DNA of 64,000 nt from Thermoplasmata archaeon. Its GTDB lineage: Archaea > Thermoplasmatota > Thermoplasmata > Lutacidiplasmatales > UBA184. The position numbers and the translations under genes are program-made. Below are positions 48,082 through 55,985 of this stretch, in pieces. Under the pieces are notes generated by a model. That model was given only the letters and a program-made list of their open reading frames with translations, had not been told where the DNA came from and made no database searches. The stretch covers positions 62,001 through 126,000 of the forward strand of contig JAKIWV010000001.1 in the NCBI GenBank assembly GCA_022749815.1. Direction: 5' to 3'. Position 1 is the first letter of the stretch. Each line of letters begins with the position of its first letter.

Positions 48082-49050
48082 TCACGACGCGAGAGGCTCA
48101 GTCGACTGCCATTCCCACTGACGTCTAAGGCCCTCTGCGAGAGAAACGTTGGGCCGATAGTGTAAGCGGGTTCGCGCCCGGGTGGTGTCCGCCCATGTCG
48201 CGCGGGGCTCCCCAACGCCAGGCGGATGGGCCTCGATCTCGACGGACCGGCCCGACAGCTTCTCCAGGAGCTTCAGTACATCGAGGACCGTCGCAGGGCT
48301 CCCGCCGCCGAGGTTAAAGGTCTCCCCTGCGACCTCCTCCTCGGCCGCCGCTACGATTCCCGAAACGATATCATCCACGTAAGTGAAGTCCCGCGTCTGC
48401 CTGCCGTCGCCGAACAAAGTCAGTGGGCGATGGGTCCTGATCGCCTGAATGAACCGATTGAATGCCATGTCCGGTCGTTGCCGGGGACCGAAGACCGTGA
48501 AAAATCGAAGGGCGACAGCCGGGAGGCCGTAGCCTTTCGAGTAGGTGCGTACGAGGTGTTCTCCCGCGAGCTTGGTCATTCCGTACGGCGAGAGGGGGTT
48601 CGGGTTCGCGTTCTCCGGACAGGGACCCGGCGGCTGGTCCCCGTAGATCGAGGAGGAGCTTGCGTATACTATTCGTGACGGAGGGGAGCGAAGGCAGGCC
48701 TCGAGAATTCGTTGGGTTGCGAGGAGGTTGTTCCGAACGTATCGGTCAAACTGGGGCCCCCAGCTCCCGCGGACTCCGGGCTGGGCCGCGAGATGGAACA
48801 GTCGACAGTTGGTAATGATGAGGTGCGACAGATCCGAGGCCGCGAGGTCGGCTTCGACGAACTTGAACCTCCCATCCCGTCGCAGGGTCAGGAGATTCCG
48901 CTCCTTCGTGGCTCGAATGTAGTAGTCGTCGAAATCATCAACCCCCACGACGTGACGGCCCATCTGGATCAAGCGTTCCGCGAGGTGGCTCCCGATGAAA
49001 CCGGCCACGCCGGTGACTACGTCGACCTCGGAGATGCCGCGACCACCCAG
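48082..49050 (-). CDS. UDP-sugar epimerase/dehydratase (GalE-like SDR) with unclear start codon
   Basis: An extended SDR of about 320 residues acting on nucleotide sugars (UDP-glucose/glucuronate 4-epimerase-like). Seen: VDVVTGVAGFIGSHLAERL, YASSSSIYGDQPPG, the YxxxK in SPYGMTKLAGEHL, RFFTVFGPRQRPD, FTYVDDIV and FNLGGGSPATVLD. The GTG at 49008 would remove the first beta strand (VDVVTGV). Reading upstream, the frame stays open to a stop at 49072-49074 but offers no ATG, GTG or TTG; only CTG (49050, 49056) or ATC (49035). I annotate the CTG at 49050. It could convert UDP-glucuronate to UDP-galacturonate for the glycan. Confidence 0.75.
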   Translation of the reverse strand: MGGRGISEVDVVTGVAGFIGSHLAERLIQMGRHVVGVDDFDDYYIRATKERNLLTLRRDGRFKFVEADLAASDLSHLIITNCRLFHLAAQPGVRGSWGPQFDRYVRNNLLATQRILEACLRSPPSRIVYASSSSIYGDQPPGPCPENANPNPLSPYGMTKLAGEHLVRTYSKGYGLPAVALRFFTVFGPRQRPDMAFNRFIQAIRTHRPLTLFGDGRQTRDFTYVDDIVSGIVAAAEEEVAGETFNLGGGSPATVLDVLKLLEKLSGRSVEIEAHPPGVGEPRATWADTTRARTRLHYRPNVSLAEGLRRQWEWQSTEPLAS

Positions 49051-49160
49051 GCGCAGGTAAAAAGGTCTGGGTTAGGAGACAGTCCCCCCTGGTCCAGCTC
49101 TACCTCGTAGCGATTGGGTTCGTGGCTCTGCCCCGAGCCGGACCGCAAGGCCGAGAGGAA

Positions 49161-50186
49161 TCAACCCGCGGTTCGATGGTATCCATAGGCGAGCGCCAGC
49201 CAACCGGCGAGACCCCAGAAGGTCCAGTCCAATCGGGCTGGCAGGCGTCGCTGCCACTCGGTATCGGGTTGGATGATGACCGCCGCGTTGAACCGGAGTC
49301 GATTGCCCCCGACGATATGCCCAGCGATCGGAACGGCACGTCCCTGGCTCAGGTCCTCAGCGATCGAGGAGAGGTCAGTCCCAAGGAAAGTCCCAATTCG
49401 CCGAAGCTCAAGCGATGGCTGGGCCACGAAGTCCTCGTAGCGAAGCCTCAGGTACTGGGTGTCTCCCCCGGCGAAGAGAATCGAAGTGAGCAAGTTAGTC
49501 GAGGCCCATTCGAGGGCGCGGACTGCCGCAGGCCGGCCCTTCTTATGCCGCTGACCCAAGCCTGCCCCGTCCGGGCGGGCGGTCACCGAAAACATGAACC
49601 CGCGGCCATCTCGGACCAGGTGGATGTACCGCACGTCGAAGGCGTCGCTCGGGAGGAGCGAGTAAAGAAAGCCGCGGACCGGATCCTTACTGGAATCGAT
49701 CACCGTACCCTTACCCGAGGCTCGTGCAATGGAGCGAATCATCTCCCCGAGGCGTGCGACCTGCTCCCGGAGCGCTCGAGTTCCGGTCCGAGCGCCCCAC
49801 CAAGTCCTCGGAAACGCTCGGAATCCCTCGAAACGGCGCCAGCCACGATTGAGTTCCTGCAGGGGACTAGTCCGTTCGAAATCCTGGAGGACCCCTGACC
49901 AAAAGGGGCACTCGCTCGCTCCCTTACCGCACGAGCAACGATACCCGGGAGGCTCATAGTACTTCGAGATCCGAGCGAGTTCTCCCGTCGAGTGGATGTC
50001 CGGGTGAGAGCCAAGAAGAACATCTAGGAGCGTCGACCCGCTTCGGACGCTCCCAACGATGTAGACCACTCGCAAGCGATTCTTCGCTCGCTCCTCGTTC
50101 TTACTTGAATTCGCACCGCGTCGAGTCCGGAGGGGGGCGGTGCTTCCTTCACCCGAAGCTACCAGTACGGGGGCGGTTTCGTGCAT
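49161..50186 (-). CDS. PAPS-dependent sulfotransferase, paralogue of 34144-35136
   Basis: A 341-residue sulfotransferase. Seen: VVYIVGSVRSGSTLLDVLLG (5'-phosphosulfate loop), RCSCGKGASECPFWSGV (Cys cluster), VIDSSKDPVRGF, HLVRDGRGFMFS, YLRLRYEDFVAQP and a C-terminal LDWTFWGLAGWLALAYGY. These line up one for one with the 34144 protein, so the two are paralogues with probably different acceptors. The start ATG at 50186 has two candidate TATA elements upstream. It lies on the same strand as, and upstream of, the GalE-like gene, about 110 bases away, so co-transcription is possible. Confidence 0.85.
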   Translation of the reverse strand: MHETAPVLVASGEGSTAPLRTRRGANSSKNEERAKNRLRVVYIVGSVRSGSTLLDVLLGSHPDIHSTGELARISKYYEPPGYRCSCGKGASECPFWSGVLQDFERTSPLQELNRGWRRFEGFRAFPRTWWGARTGTRALREQVARLGEMIRSIARASGKGTVIDSSKDPVRGFLYSLLPSDAFDVRYIHLVRDGRGFMFSVTARPDGAGLGQRHKKGRPAAVRALEWASTNLLTSILFAGGDTQYLRLRYEDFVAQPSLELRRIGTFLGTDLSSIAEDLSQGRAVPIAGHIVGGNRLRFNAAVIIQPDTEWQRRLPARLDWTFWGLAGWLALAYGYHRTAG

Positions 50187-50601
50187 GTGTTTAAGAATAG
50201 GCGGATTACGCCCATGTAAGCTTTAGGACCCTGGCAGCCGGTCCCATAGTTCATTGCCCCCTAGTCGCTGCACGAGAGCGGGTCACTAGGTCGACATTGC
50301 GAGCGATCCTCCGCCAAGCGGCCTCTCGTCGTTGCATCACCGCGCGCCGCGCGTGGAGGAAGGGGCCCGGTGCCGTTTGATCGCGGGGAACGCCCCTCCA
50401 CGTTCGTCGGCCCCTTCATCGAAGGACCGGGGAAATGAAAATGATTCTAGCCTGCGCGGGCCGGAATTCGCCCATGGATATCGGGACTTCTGCCGCCTTT
50501 GGATAGGTTAGTCAACGATCGCGCAACCCTCGTGTTCTGTCCGGCGTCGATTGGGCTCTCTTTTCGACGTAACGCAGGCTCGGGAAAGGCGAAATCGAAA
50601 C
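50187..50601. other. Intergenic region with an insertion-sequence fragment
   Basis: Holds the 130-base transposase 3' fragment listed separately (50281-50412). The remainder shows no gene. Confidence 0.4.
50281..50412 (-). mobile_element. Transposase 3'-end fragment, copy A
   Basis: About 130 bases that match 51691-51823 (offset 1410, same orientation) with scattered substitutions and one small indel. On the minus strand the translated pieces resemble the C-terminal end of an IS transposase (RRAVMQRREA.RRIARN). It is degenerate, with no intact frame. Confidence 0.65.
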
Positions 50602-51402
50602 CTAAACTTGGACGACCCCAAACTTCTTTCTGCGGTCCTCTAGAAACATGGGGCTTAGGCGGTACTTCTTCGCGAAATCGATGAACGCAAAGGAGAGTTC
50701 GGCGTCGTCGGTCATGATGTATCCTCCGCTCCGCAAATGCTGCCGTGCCAACTCAAATTCAAACATTTGCCAATGGTAGGTATGGTTCGAATCGTGGAGG
50801 AACATATCGGCCGGGCGCATGCCTTGAACAAACTCCCTGAGCGCGGCTTTTCGCCCGGACTTCGGTAGAATGAGCAATCGCCAGTTCGCTCTCTCTCTGG
50901 GTGAGAGCAGCGAGCCCGCGGCGGAATCGATGTCCACAGAAAACAGGCGACCCCGCCCATTTGACTCGAGTGCCCTCAGGATGAAGAACGATGAATGTCC
51001 ATTCGCGACGCCCGTTTCGAGAACCTTTTCGGGCTTCAAGCGTCGCACGACAGCATAAACGAGGAGGCTCGTCCCCTCTTCAATCGCCCAATTCGAGGGG
51101 TAGGCCGGGCGGATGCTTTGATAGCGTAAGCGCAGCTCAGATCGCAATCCCGAAAATTCATCGACTATCTGAGAAACTGGCATGGGTGGCTCCCTGACAC
51201 CTGGAAAAGATTCGGCCAGTTCGAGCGCGGAATCGAAGACTCGGAATTCCGAGAAATCCTCCGGCCGGGGCGAATTGATACCCTTGAAGGTTCCGTAGAT
51301 GATTCGACCGACCCAGCCTCGGATGGTTGCCTCAAATCCCATTCCCTTGCGTGTCGGGGGAATGGACGAGCCCCCCCGCGTCTCACCCTCTTCCACGGTC
51401 AC
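50602..51402 (-). CDS. Class I SAM methyltransferase (Methyltransf_24-like)
   Basis: A methyltransferase of the Methyltransf_24 group, about 266 residues. Seen: motif I KVLETGVANGHSSFFIL, FSVDIDSAAG, PADMFLHDSNHTYHWQMFEF with an Asp-His typical of metal-dependent O-methyltransferase-like members, and GGYIMTDDAELSFAFIDF. These proteins often act on sugar hydroxyls in glycan loci. The start is GTG 51402; ATG 51342 is an alternative giving MGFEATIRGW. Fragments of the same transposase flank the gene on both sides, so it may have been brought in or trapped by IS activity. Confidence 0.8.
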   Translation of the reverse strand: MTVEEGETRGGSSIPPTRKGMGFEATIRGWVGRIIYGTFKGINSPRPEDFSEFRVFDSALELAESFPGVREPPMPVSQIVDEFSGLRSELRLRYQSIRPAYPSNWAIEEGTSLLVYAVVRRLKPEKVLETGVANGHSSFFILRALESNGRGRLFSVDIDSAAGSLLSPRERANWRLLILPKSGRKAALREFVQGMRPADMFLHDSNHTYHWQMFEFELARQHLRSGGYIMTDDAELSFAFIDFAKKYRLSPMFLEDRRKKFGVVQV

Positions 51403-51654
51403 ATCCCCTTCCGAATTCCACTGCAGCGAATATCCGCAAGTGAGAGGCTCTCCCAGCGGGTGGCGGGCCTAGGGGCCGAGCGCGCAACACATGTCGCATC
51501 CAATTCTGGACTCCGGCGGCGCCGACCCTCATACTTCAATTTCCTCCCTGTGCCACCAGCCACACAGGGGGCGGCTTTCCTAGTTCGAGCTGCTCCGACG
51601 CTGCCCGTTGGAGGCGCGTGTTCTATTTAGTGTAATGGGCCGCGCGGCCGGGTC

Positions 51655-52177
51655 TCAAAATTCACTCCCCCAGGCCACCGCATGTGGGCGGATCAGTAGG
51701 TTTGCGTTGCGAGCGATCCTCCGCCGCCCGGCCTCTCGTCGTTGCATCACCGCACGCCGCGCGCGGAGGAAGGGGCCTGGTGCCGTTTGAACGCGGAGAA
51801 TGCGCGCTCCACGTTCGCTCAGAGTCGGTAGGTCGTGTAGAAGACTTCGGGGTACTGGCGGTAGCGCAGGACCGGTCGTCGCCAAGCGGGGTGACCCCGC
51901 AAGTGGGCTCTCCACCGGAACTTGGGGGGAAAGAAGGGTTCCCCTCCGCTGTCCGCCTGTACGTGGGGCTACGTCGGCCGGCGTAGGCCGCTTCACCGAG
52001 GACCGGACCGAGCAGAGTCTCCATCCGATCCAGCAGAGTTCGGAGCATTGGACCGTCCGCACTGGGGGGCACGGTCAGCGCCCACGCGCGGATCAGGCCG
52101 CGTTCCTCGCCTCGGGGCCCGCAGACGCTGTGGAGCTTGCCGGACTGATGGATCATGACAATCCAAAAGAGGGGGGT
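51655..52177 (-). pseudogene. Degenerate IS transposase (DDE type), copy B
   Basis: A decayed transposase broken across three frames. Frame 1 reads FWIVMIHQSGKLHSV and LDRMETLLGPVLGEAAY, resembling the central part of IS5/IS4-like transposases; another reads VLRYRQYPEVFYTTYRL then stop, and just beyond it NVERAFSAFKRH, the classic ExxFSxFKR of the final catalytic Glu region; the last reads RARRAVMQRREAGRRRIARN. The 3' part is repeated at 50281-50412. No intact element or terminal repeats could be found. Confidence 0.7.
51691..51823 (-). repeat. Direct repeat partner of 50281-50412
   Basis: Transposase 3'-end sequence, matching the other copy at offset 1410 in the same orientation. The two bracket the methyltransferase gene. 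Confidence 0.7.
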
Positions 52178-52228
52178 TGGTTGAGACGTCAGAGGGGTAG
52201 GTGACCGCCACCCCGTCCGGATTTCAAC

Positions 52229-53329
52229 ATGCGGGTCTTGTTCGTGATCGCCCACTTTGACAAAGGGGGGGGTCAGGCCGTCCAAGCGCGTCAGCTCATC
52301 CGTTCGTTACGAGAAAGGCTGGAAGGGACCGTTCTCGCGCTCTCCGCCGACGATCCGACCCCTCGATTCGATCCCGAGGACCAGATCGAGATCCTAGGGG
52401 GCCTTAATCTTCCCCGGGGACTGGCAGTCCTGCGAAAAGCAATCTCTGAACGTCGCCGAGAATTCGACCTAGTCCAAGCGTTCGACCCTTACTACGCGCT
52501 TCCGGCCGCCCGGCTCGCTCGCGCGTCGCCGCTCGTCCTTCGAATCGGAATCGATCCCATCGCGGATCTGGGCGCCCGCTTCGGGACTGCCGGCCGGATC
52601 TGGATGGAGACTCTGGGTCCGTGGCTGTACCACAACACTTCCGTCATCGTCAACGCCGGGCACCTCACCGATCGGTTTCCGGGCCAAGCGGTGACTTTCA
52701 TCCCGAACGGGGTCGACCCCTCACGGTTCGAGGCGAATCCCGCGTCCCTCGCCGCTCGGAGTGAGCTCGGGTTGTCGGTCGAAGGTCCCCTGGCGGCGTT
52801 CACGGGAAAGATCGTACCGCGGAAGAATATCGAGGACCTTTGCTGGCTACTCGTGCAGGTGCCGGACCTCCACCTGCTACTCGTAGGCAATCGTGCCGAG
52901 CCGCTCTACGGGGACCGGTACTACCGCTCCCTCCTCGAGCGGTTCCCTTCGGTCGTCGACCGGATGCACTCGGTTGGGGAGATTCCGTGGCACCGGATTC
53001 CTCGGTTTCTAGAGACCGCGGATCTGTTCCTGTTTCCTTCGCGGCTGGAGGGAATGCCGAACTCGATCCTAGAAGCCATGGCAGCCTCCTTGCCTGTGGT
53101 GGCCTCCAACTTGCCAGCCCACCGCGAGATTGTTCCACCGGGAACCGGTCTCCTATACCGAGACCGGGCTGAACTGTTGAGGAGTGTGCAGCAACTCCTC
53201 AATGAGCCTCAACTTCGCCGACAGATGGGGCAACGCGGACGCGAGCACGTCGTCGCGAATTTCAGTTTCTCCGCAGCGGCCCGCTCTTACTTCGAGCTTT
53301 ACGCGCGGCTTATCGCCCAGGCCGGCTGA
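52229..53329 (+). CDS. GT4 glycosyltransferase
   Basis: A 366-residue GT-B family 4 glycosyltransferase. Seen: N-terminal LFVIAHFDKGGGQAVQARQL, the linker FIPNGVDPSRFEANP, AAFTGKIVPRKNIEDL, and the donor-binding LETADLFLFPSRLEGMPNSI followed by LEAMAASLPVVASNLPAHREIV (the E..G.P..EAMA.G.PVV pattern). The start ATG at 52229 is the only one before the fold. It overlaps the edge of the IS remnant. Cytoplasmic face of the membrane; the sugar is unknown. It starts a run of three GT4 genes. Confidence 0.88.
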   Translation: MRVLFVIAHFDKGGGQAVQARQLIRSLRERLEGTVLALSADDPTPRFDPEDQIEILGGLNLPRGLAVLRKAISERRREFDLVQAFDPYYALPAARLARASPLVLRIGIDPIADLGARFGTAGRIWMETLGPWLYHNTSVIVNAGHLTDRFPGQAVTFIPNGVDPSRFEANPASLAARSELGLSVEGPLAAFTGKIVPRKNIEDLCWLLVQVPDLHLLLVGNRAEPLYGDRYYRSLLERFPSVVDRMHSVGEIPWHRIPRFLETADLFLFPSRLEGMPNSILEAMAASLPVVASNLPAHREIVPPGTGLLYRDRAELLRSVQQLLNEPQLRRQMGQRGREHVVANFSFSAAARSYFELYARLIAQAG

Positions 53330-53502
53330 CCCCACGACGTTTCGACCCCTTCCACGCTTGTAAGCAGGGCTCAAAGGCATACCACGACGCCTTCCGCATT
53401 CCGGTCGAGGCCGCGGATCATGACCAACTCCACCGGATACGCCCTGTCTGGCTCGGGCAACGCCGAAATAGGGGTCGGTTTCTGCCCGCCCGGAGTACTC
53501 GA

Positions 53503-54735
53503 GTGCGTGTCCTCGCGGTGGGCAACCGGTTCTTCGCCGAGGCCCACGCGGGCGACAAGACCTTCTGGCTCGACCTGGCACGACGCCTCGCCTCCCAGGG
53601 AGAGGCCGTCCACGTTGTGAGCGTGAGTCGGACCGCCGCCCCGACCACCCGACTCGGTGAAGGATTGACGATGGAGACCCTCGCGGCCGTTCCCATCTAC
53701 ACCCGGGGTGGCGCTCACCGGGACCGCTACAACCCGGAGTCCGCGGACATCCGCGCGGTGACGAACTACGCCAGCCGGTCGCTCACCCTCCCGCGCTTGT
53801 TCCGTCGGCTGCGCCAGCTCGCCCGGGAGTGGCGACCGGACGTAGTCCACTTCATGGACAACATGGGACCTGTGACGGGCGCGTTCCTCCGGTCCCTACC
53901 GGTCCCGGCGTTCGTCTCAGCGATCACCTACGACCCTCGATCCATTTCCTACGACCTGCTGCTGCGACAGAGCTTCGCCGGGTTCGAGGGAGTGGCGGTC
54001 TCATCGACCTCGTTCCGGAACCGTCTGGGTTCGCTGGGAGTTCCTCGGGATCGCCTCGCGACGGTTCCCTGGGGGGTGGATCCAGTGTTGCCCCTGACCC
54101 CGCAGGAACGGTCGGAGCGCCGCGACCGGCTCGGTGTCGGCGCGGATGATCGCCTCATTTTCTGGGCCGGATTCCTCCAGCAGACCACCCAGGAGGACCT
54201 GTTCCAAGCCCTCGAGGTCGCCCGCCAGGCTCGGGGAGCAAGCCCGCGACTCCAGTTCGTGTTTTGCCTCAAACCGCAGCACTTCCGTCCGTCGTACTCC
54301 GCCCTCGAGTCCCCCGGAGTGCGCGTCTCCGGAGACCCTCAGACGTTCTTTCTCGCGCGAGAGGGAGCGGACGTTTTCCTCAACCCGGTGGGTCGGTCGC
54401 GATCGATCGTGGCCCCCCCCTTAACCTGGGTAGAGTGCATGATGCGGGGAATCCCCGTCCTCACGACTCCGTGTGGCGGTGCCGACGAGGTGCTGGGCGA
54501 TGGGCAGGCGGGAGAGGCGGTGCCACCCGTTCGGCTTCCGACACGCCTGCGTGAGTTGGTTGAGGACCCGACGGCTCTGGACACCCTGCAGCGTGGGGCC
54601 AGGGCTTGGGCGACTCGTCACTACTCGCTCGACGGCTCGGCCGAGGCTTACCGGCGGCTATGGGCCGACGGAATCCGTCGGCGAGCTGCGGCGACGGCCG
54701 CTGCCACCCGTCATCCGCCGGAGGCCCGAGCATGA
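53503..54735 (+). CDS. GT4 glycosyltransferase
   Basis: A 410-residue GT4 enzyme. Seen: VLAVGNRFFAEAHAGDKTFW, DVVHFMDNMGPVTGAF, the WGVDPVLPLTPQERSERRD linker, FWAGFLQQTTQEDLFQAL and VAPPLTWVECMMRGIPVLTT. The start is GTG 53503. The last codons overlap the ATG of the next glycosyltransferase (ATGA at 54732-54735), so the two are co-translated. The linker and donor motif are less regular than in the 52229 protein, suggesting a different acceptor. The sugar is unknown. Confidence 0.85.
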   Translation: MRVLAVGNRFFAEAHAGDKTFWLDLARRLASQGEAVHVVSVSRTAAPTTRLGEGLTMETLAAVPIYTRGGAHRDRYNPESADIRAVTNYASRSLTLPRLFRRLRQLAREWRPDVVHFMDNMGPVTGAFLRSLPVPAFVSAITYDPRSISYDLLLRQSFAGFEGVAVSSTSFRNRLGSLGVPRDRLATVPWGVDPVLPLTPQERSERRDRLGVGADDRLIFWAGFLQQTTQEDLFQALEVARQARGASPRLQFVFCLKPQHFRPSYSALESPGVRVSGDPQTFFLAREGADVFLNPVGRSRSIVAPPLTWVECMMRGIPVLTTPCGGADEVLGDGQAGEAVPPVRLPTRLRELVEDPTALDTLQRGARAWATRHYSLDGSAEAYRRLWADGIRRRAAATAAATRHPPEARA

Positions 54736-55937
54736 AGGTTTGTCTCCTGGCCCCGGAGTTCCTTCCGAATCAGGGTGGGGTCGGGAGCTACTGTGTCGAA
54801 CTCGCCCGACAGCTCGCTAGCCGGGTCGACCTCACCGTGGTCACTCTCGTCCGCCGGAAGGGGGCGGAGACGTTCGACCGCGAAGCGATGGAGGCCTACT
54901 TCGACCACCGCCTGAGGGTTCAAACTCTATCGGAAGCGCACGACTCCTTCCTGTACAACGCAGGGTTCCAGTGGGCCTTGCTCCGCCGTCTTCCCGAGCT
55001 GTTCCGTTCGGAGTCGTTCGACGTGGTTCACTCGCAGCATGCCCACATGCCCGACCTGCTGTCGGGGCAGTTCTTGGACGGACCACCCACGGTCCGAACG
55101 ATCCACACGACCATCCGCGGGCAGAAGGAGGCGATTCATCTGGCCTCCCGGCTGGGAGGGGCGCTCGAACCTTCCGAGAGGTGGCAGATCGCTCTGGACC
55201 CTCTGCTACGCGCCGCCGAGTGGATGACGCTTCGGCGTCGCGATCATTACATCACAGTCTCCGAGTGGATGCGAGGGGAGCTGGTCCGGGGTGGGTTCCC
55301 CCCCGAGAGGCTGGGCGTCGTTTACAATGGCGTGGACCAGGAGCGATTCCACCCCGGCGCCTCGGGTCCCGGCACGATCCCACGGAAGAACGGGGGACCC
55401 GTGGTTCTGTTCTCCGGCCGTCCAACCCGAGTCAAGGGGGCGGCGGTGCTCGCCGAGGCCATTCCGCGGGTCTTGCGCGAAGTCCCCCGCGCTGAGTTCG
55501 CGTTCACCGGGGCCGGGGGGAGCGAGATTCTCGAGCTGATGGGGAAGGGCTTCGCCCCGTCGGAAAAGCTCCACTTCCTCGGGTACGTCCCGTACGACCA
55601 ACTCCCTGCGGTCTACGCTTCCGCCGACGTGGCGGTCGCCCCCACCTTCTACGACAACTTTCCGATCCGCATCGTCGAGCTCCTATCGAGCGGGGTCCCT
55701 GTCGTGGCTTCGGAGGTGGGCGGCATTCCCGAGGTCGTCATCCCCGACCGAAGCGGGATCCTAGTCCCGCCCGGCTCGGCGGAGTTGCTCGCGGAGGGCA
55801 TCATACGTCTGCTCCGGGATGAGGGCCTCCGGAGGCGGCTATCCGAGGGAGGTCGCGCCTTGGTGTTGGAGCGCTTCAGCTGGAGACACGCGGCCGACCA
55901 AACGGTCGCTGTCTATCGGGCCGCTGCGGGGTCGTAG
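54732..55937 (+). CDS. GT4 glycosyltransferase
   Basis: A 401-residue GT4 enzyme starting MKVCLLAPEFLPNQGGVGSYC (glycine-rich acceptor loop), with VVHSQHAHMPDLLSG, VVYNGVDQERFHPGA, VVLFSGRPTRVKGAAVLAEA, HFLGYVPYDQLPAVY, ADVAVAPTFYDNFPIRIVEL and the E7-type VVASEVGGIPEVVIPDRSG. It has all the features of an active, retaining enzyme. I choose ATG 54732, overlapping the upstream stop, over the longer frame at 54606. It is convergent with the GT2 gene at 55986. Sugar and acceptor are unknown. Confidence 0.9.
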   Translation: MKVCLLAPEFLPNQGGVGSYCVELARQLASRVDLTVVTLVRRKGAETFDREAMEAYFDHRLRVQTLSEAHDSFLYNAGFQWALLRRLPELFRSESFDVVHSQHAHMPDLLSGQFLDGPPTVRTIHTTIRGQKEAIHLASRLGGALEPSERWQIALDPLLRAAEWMTLRRRDHYITVSEWMRGELVRGGFPPERLGVVYNGVDQERFHPGASGPGTIPRKNGGPVVLFSGRPTRVKGAAVLAEAIPRVLREVPRAEFAFTGAGGSEILELMGKGFAPSEKLHFLGYVPYDQLPAVYASADVAVAPTFYDNFPIRIVELLSSGVPVVASEVGGIPEVVIPDRSGILVPPGSAELLAEGIIRLLRDEGLRRRLSEGGRALVLERFSWRHAADQTVAVYRAAAGS

Positions 55938-55985
55938 ACGAGCGCCCGCTCCTCGGTGCGTTGCCGCCCGGGTCCGGACGGGGTC

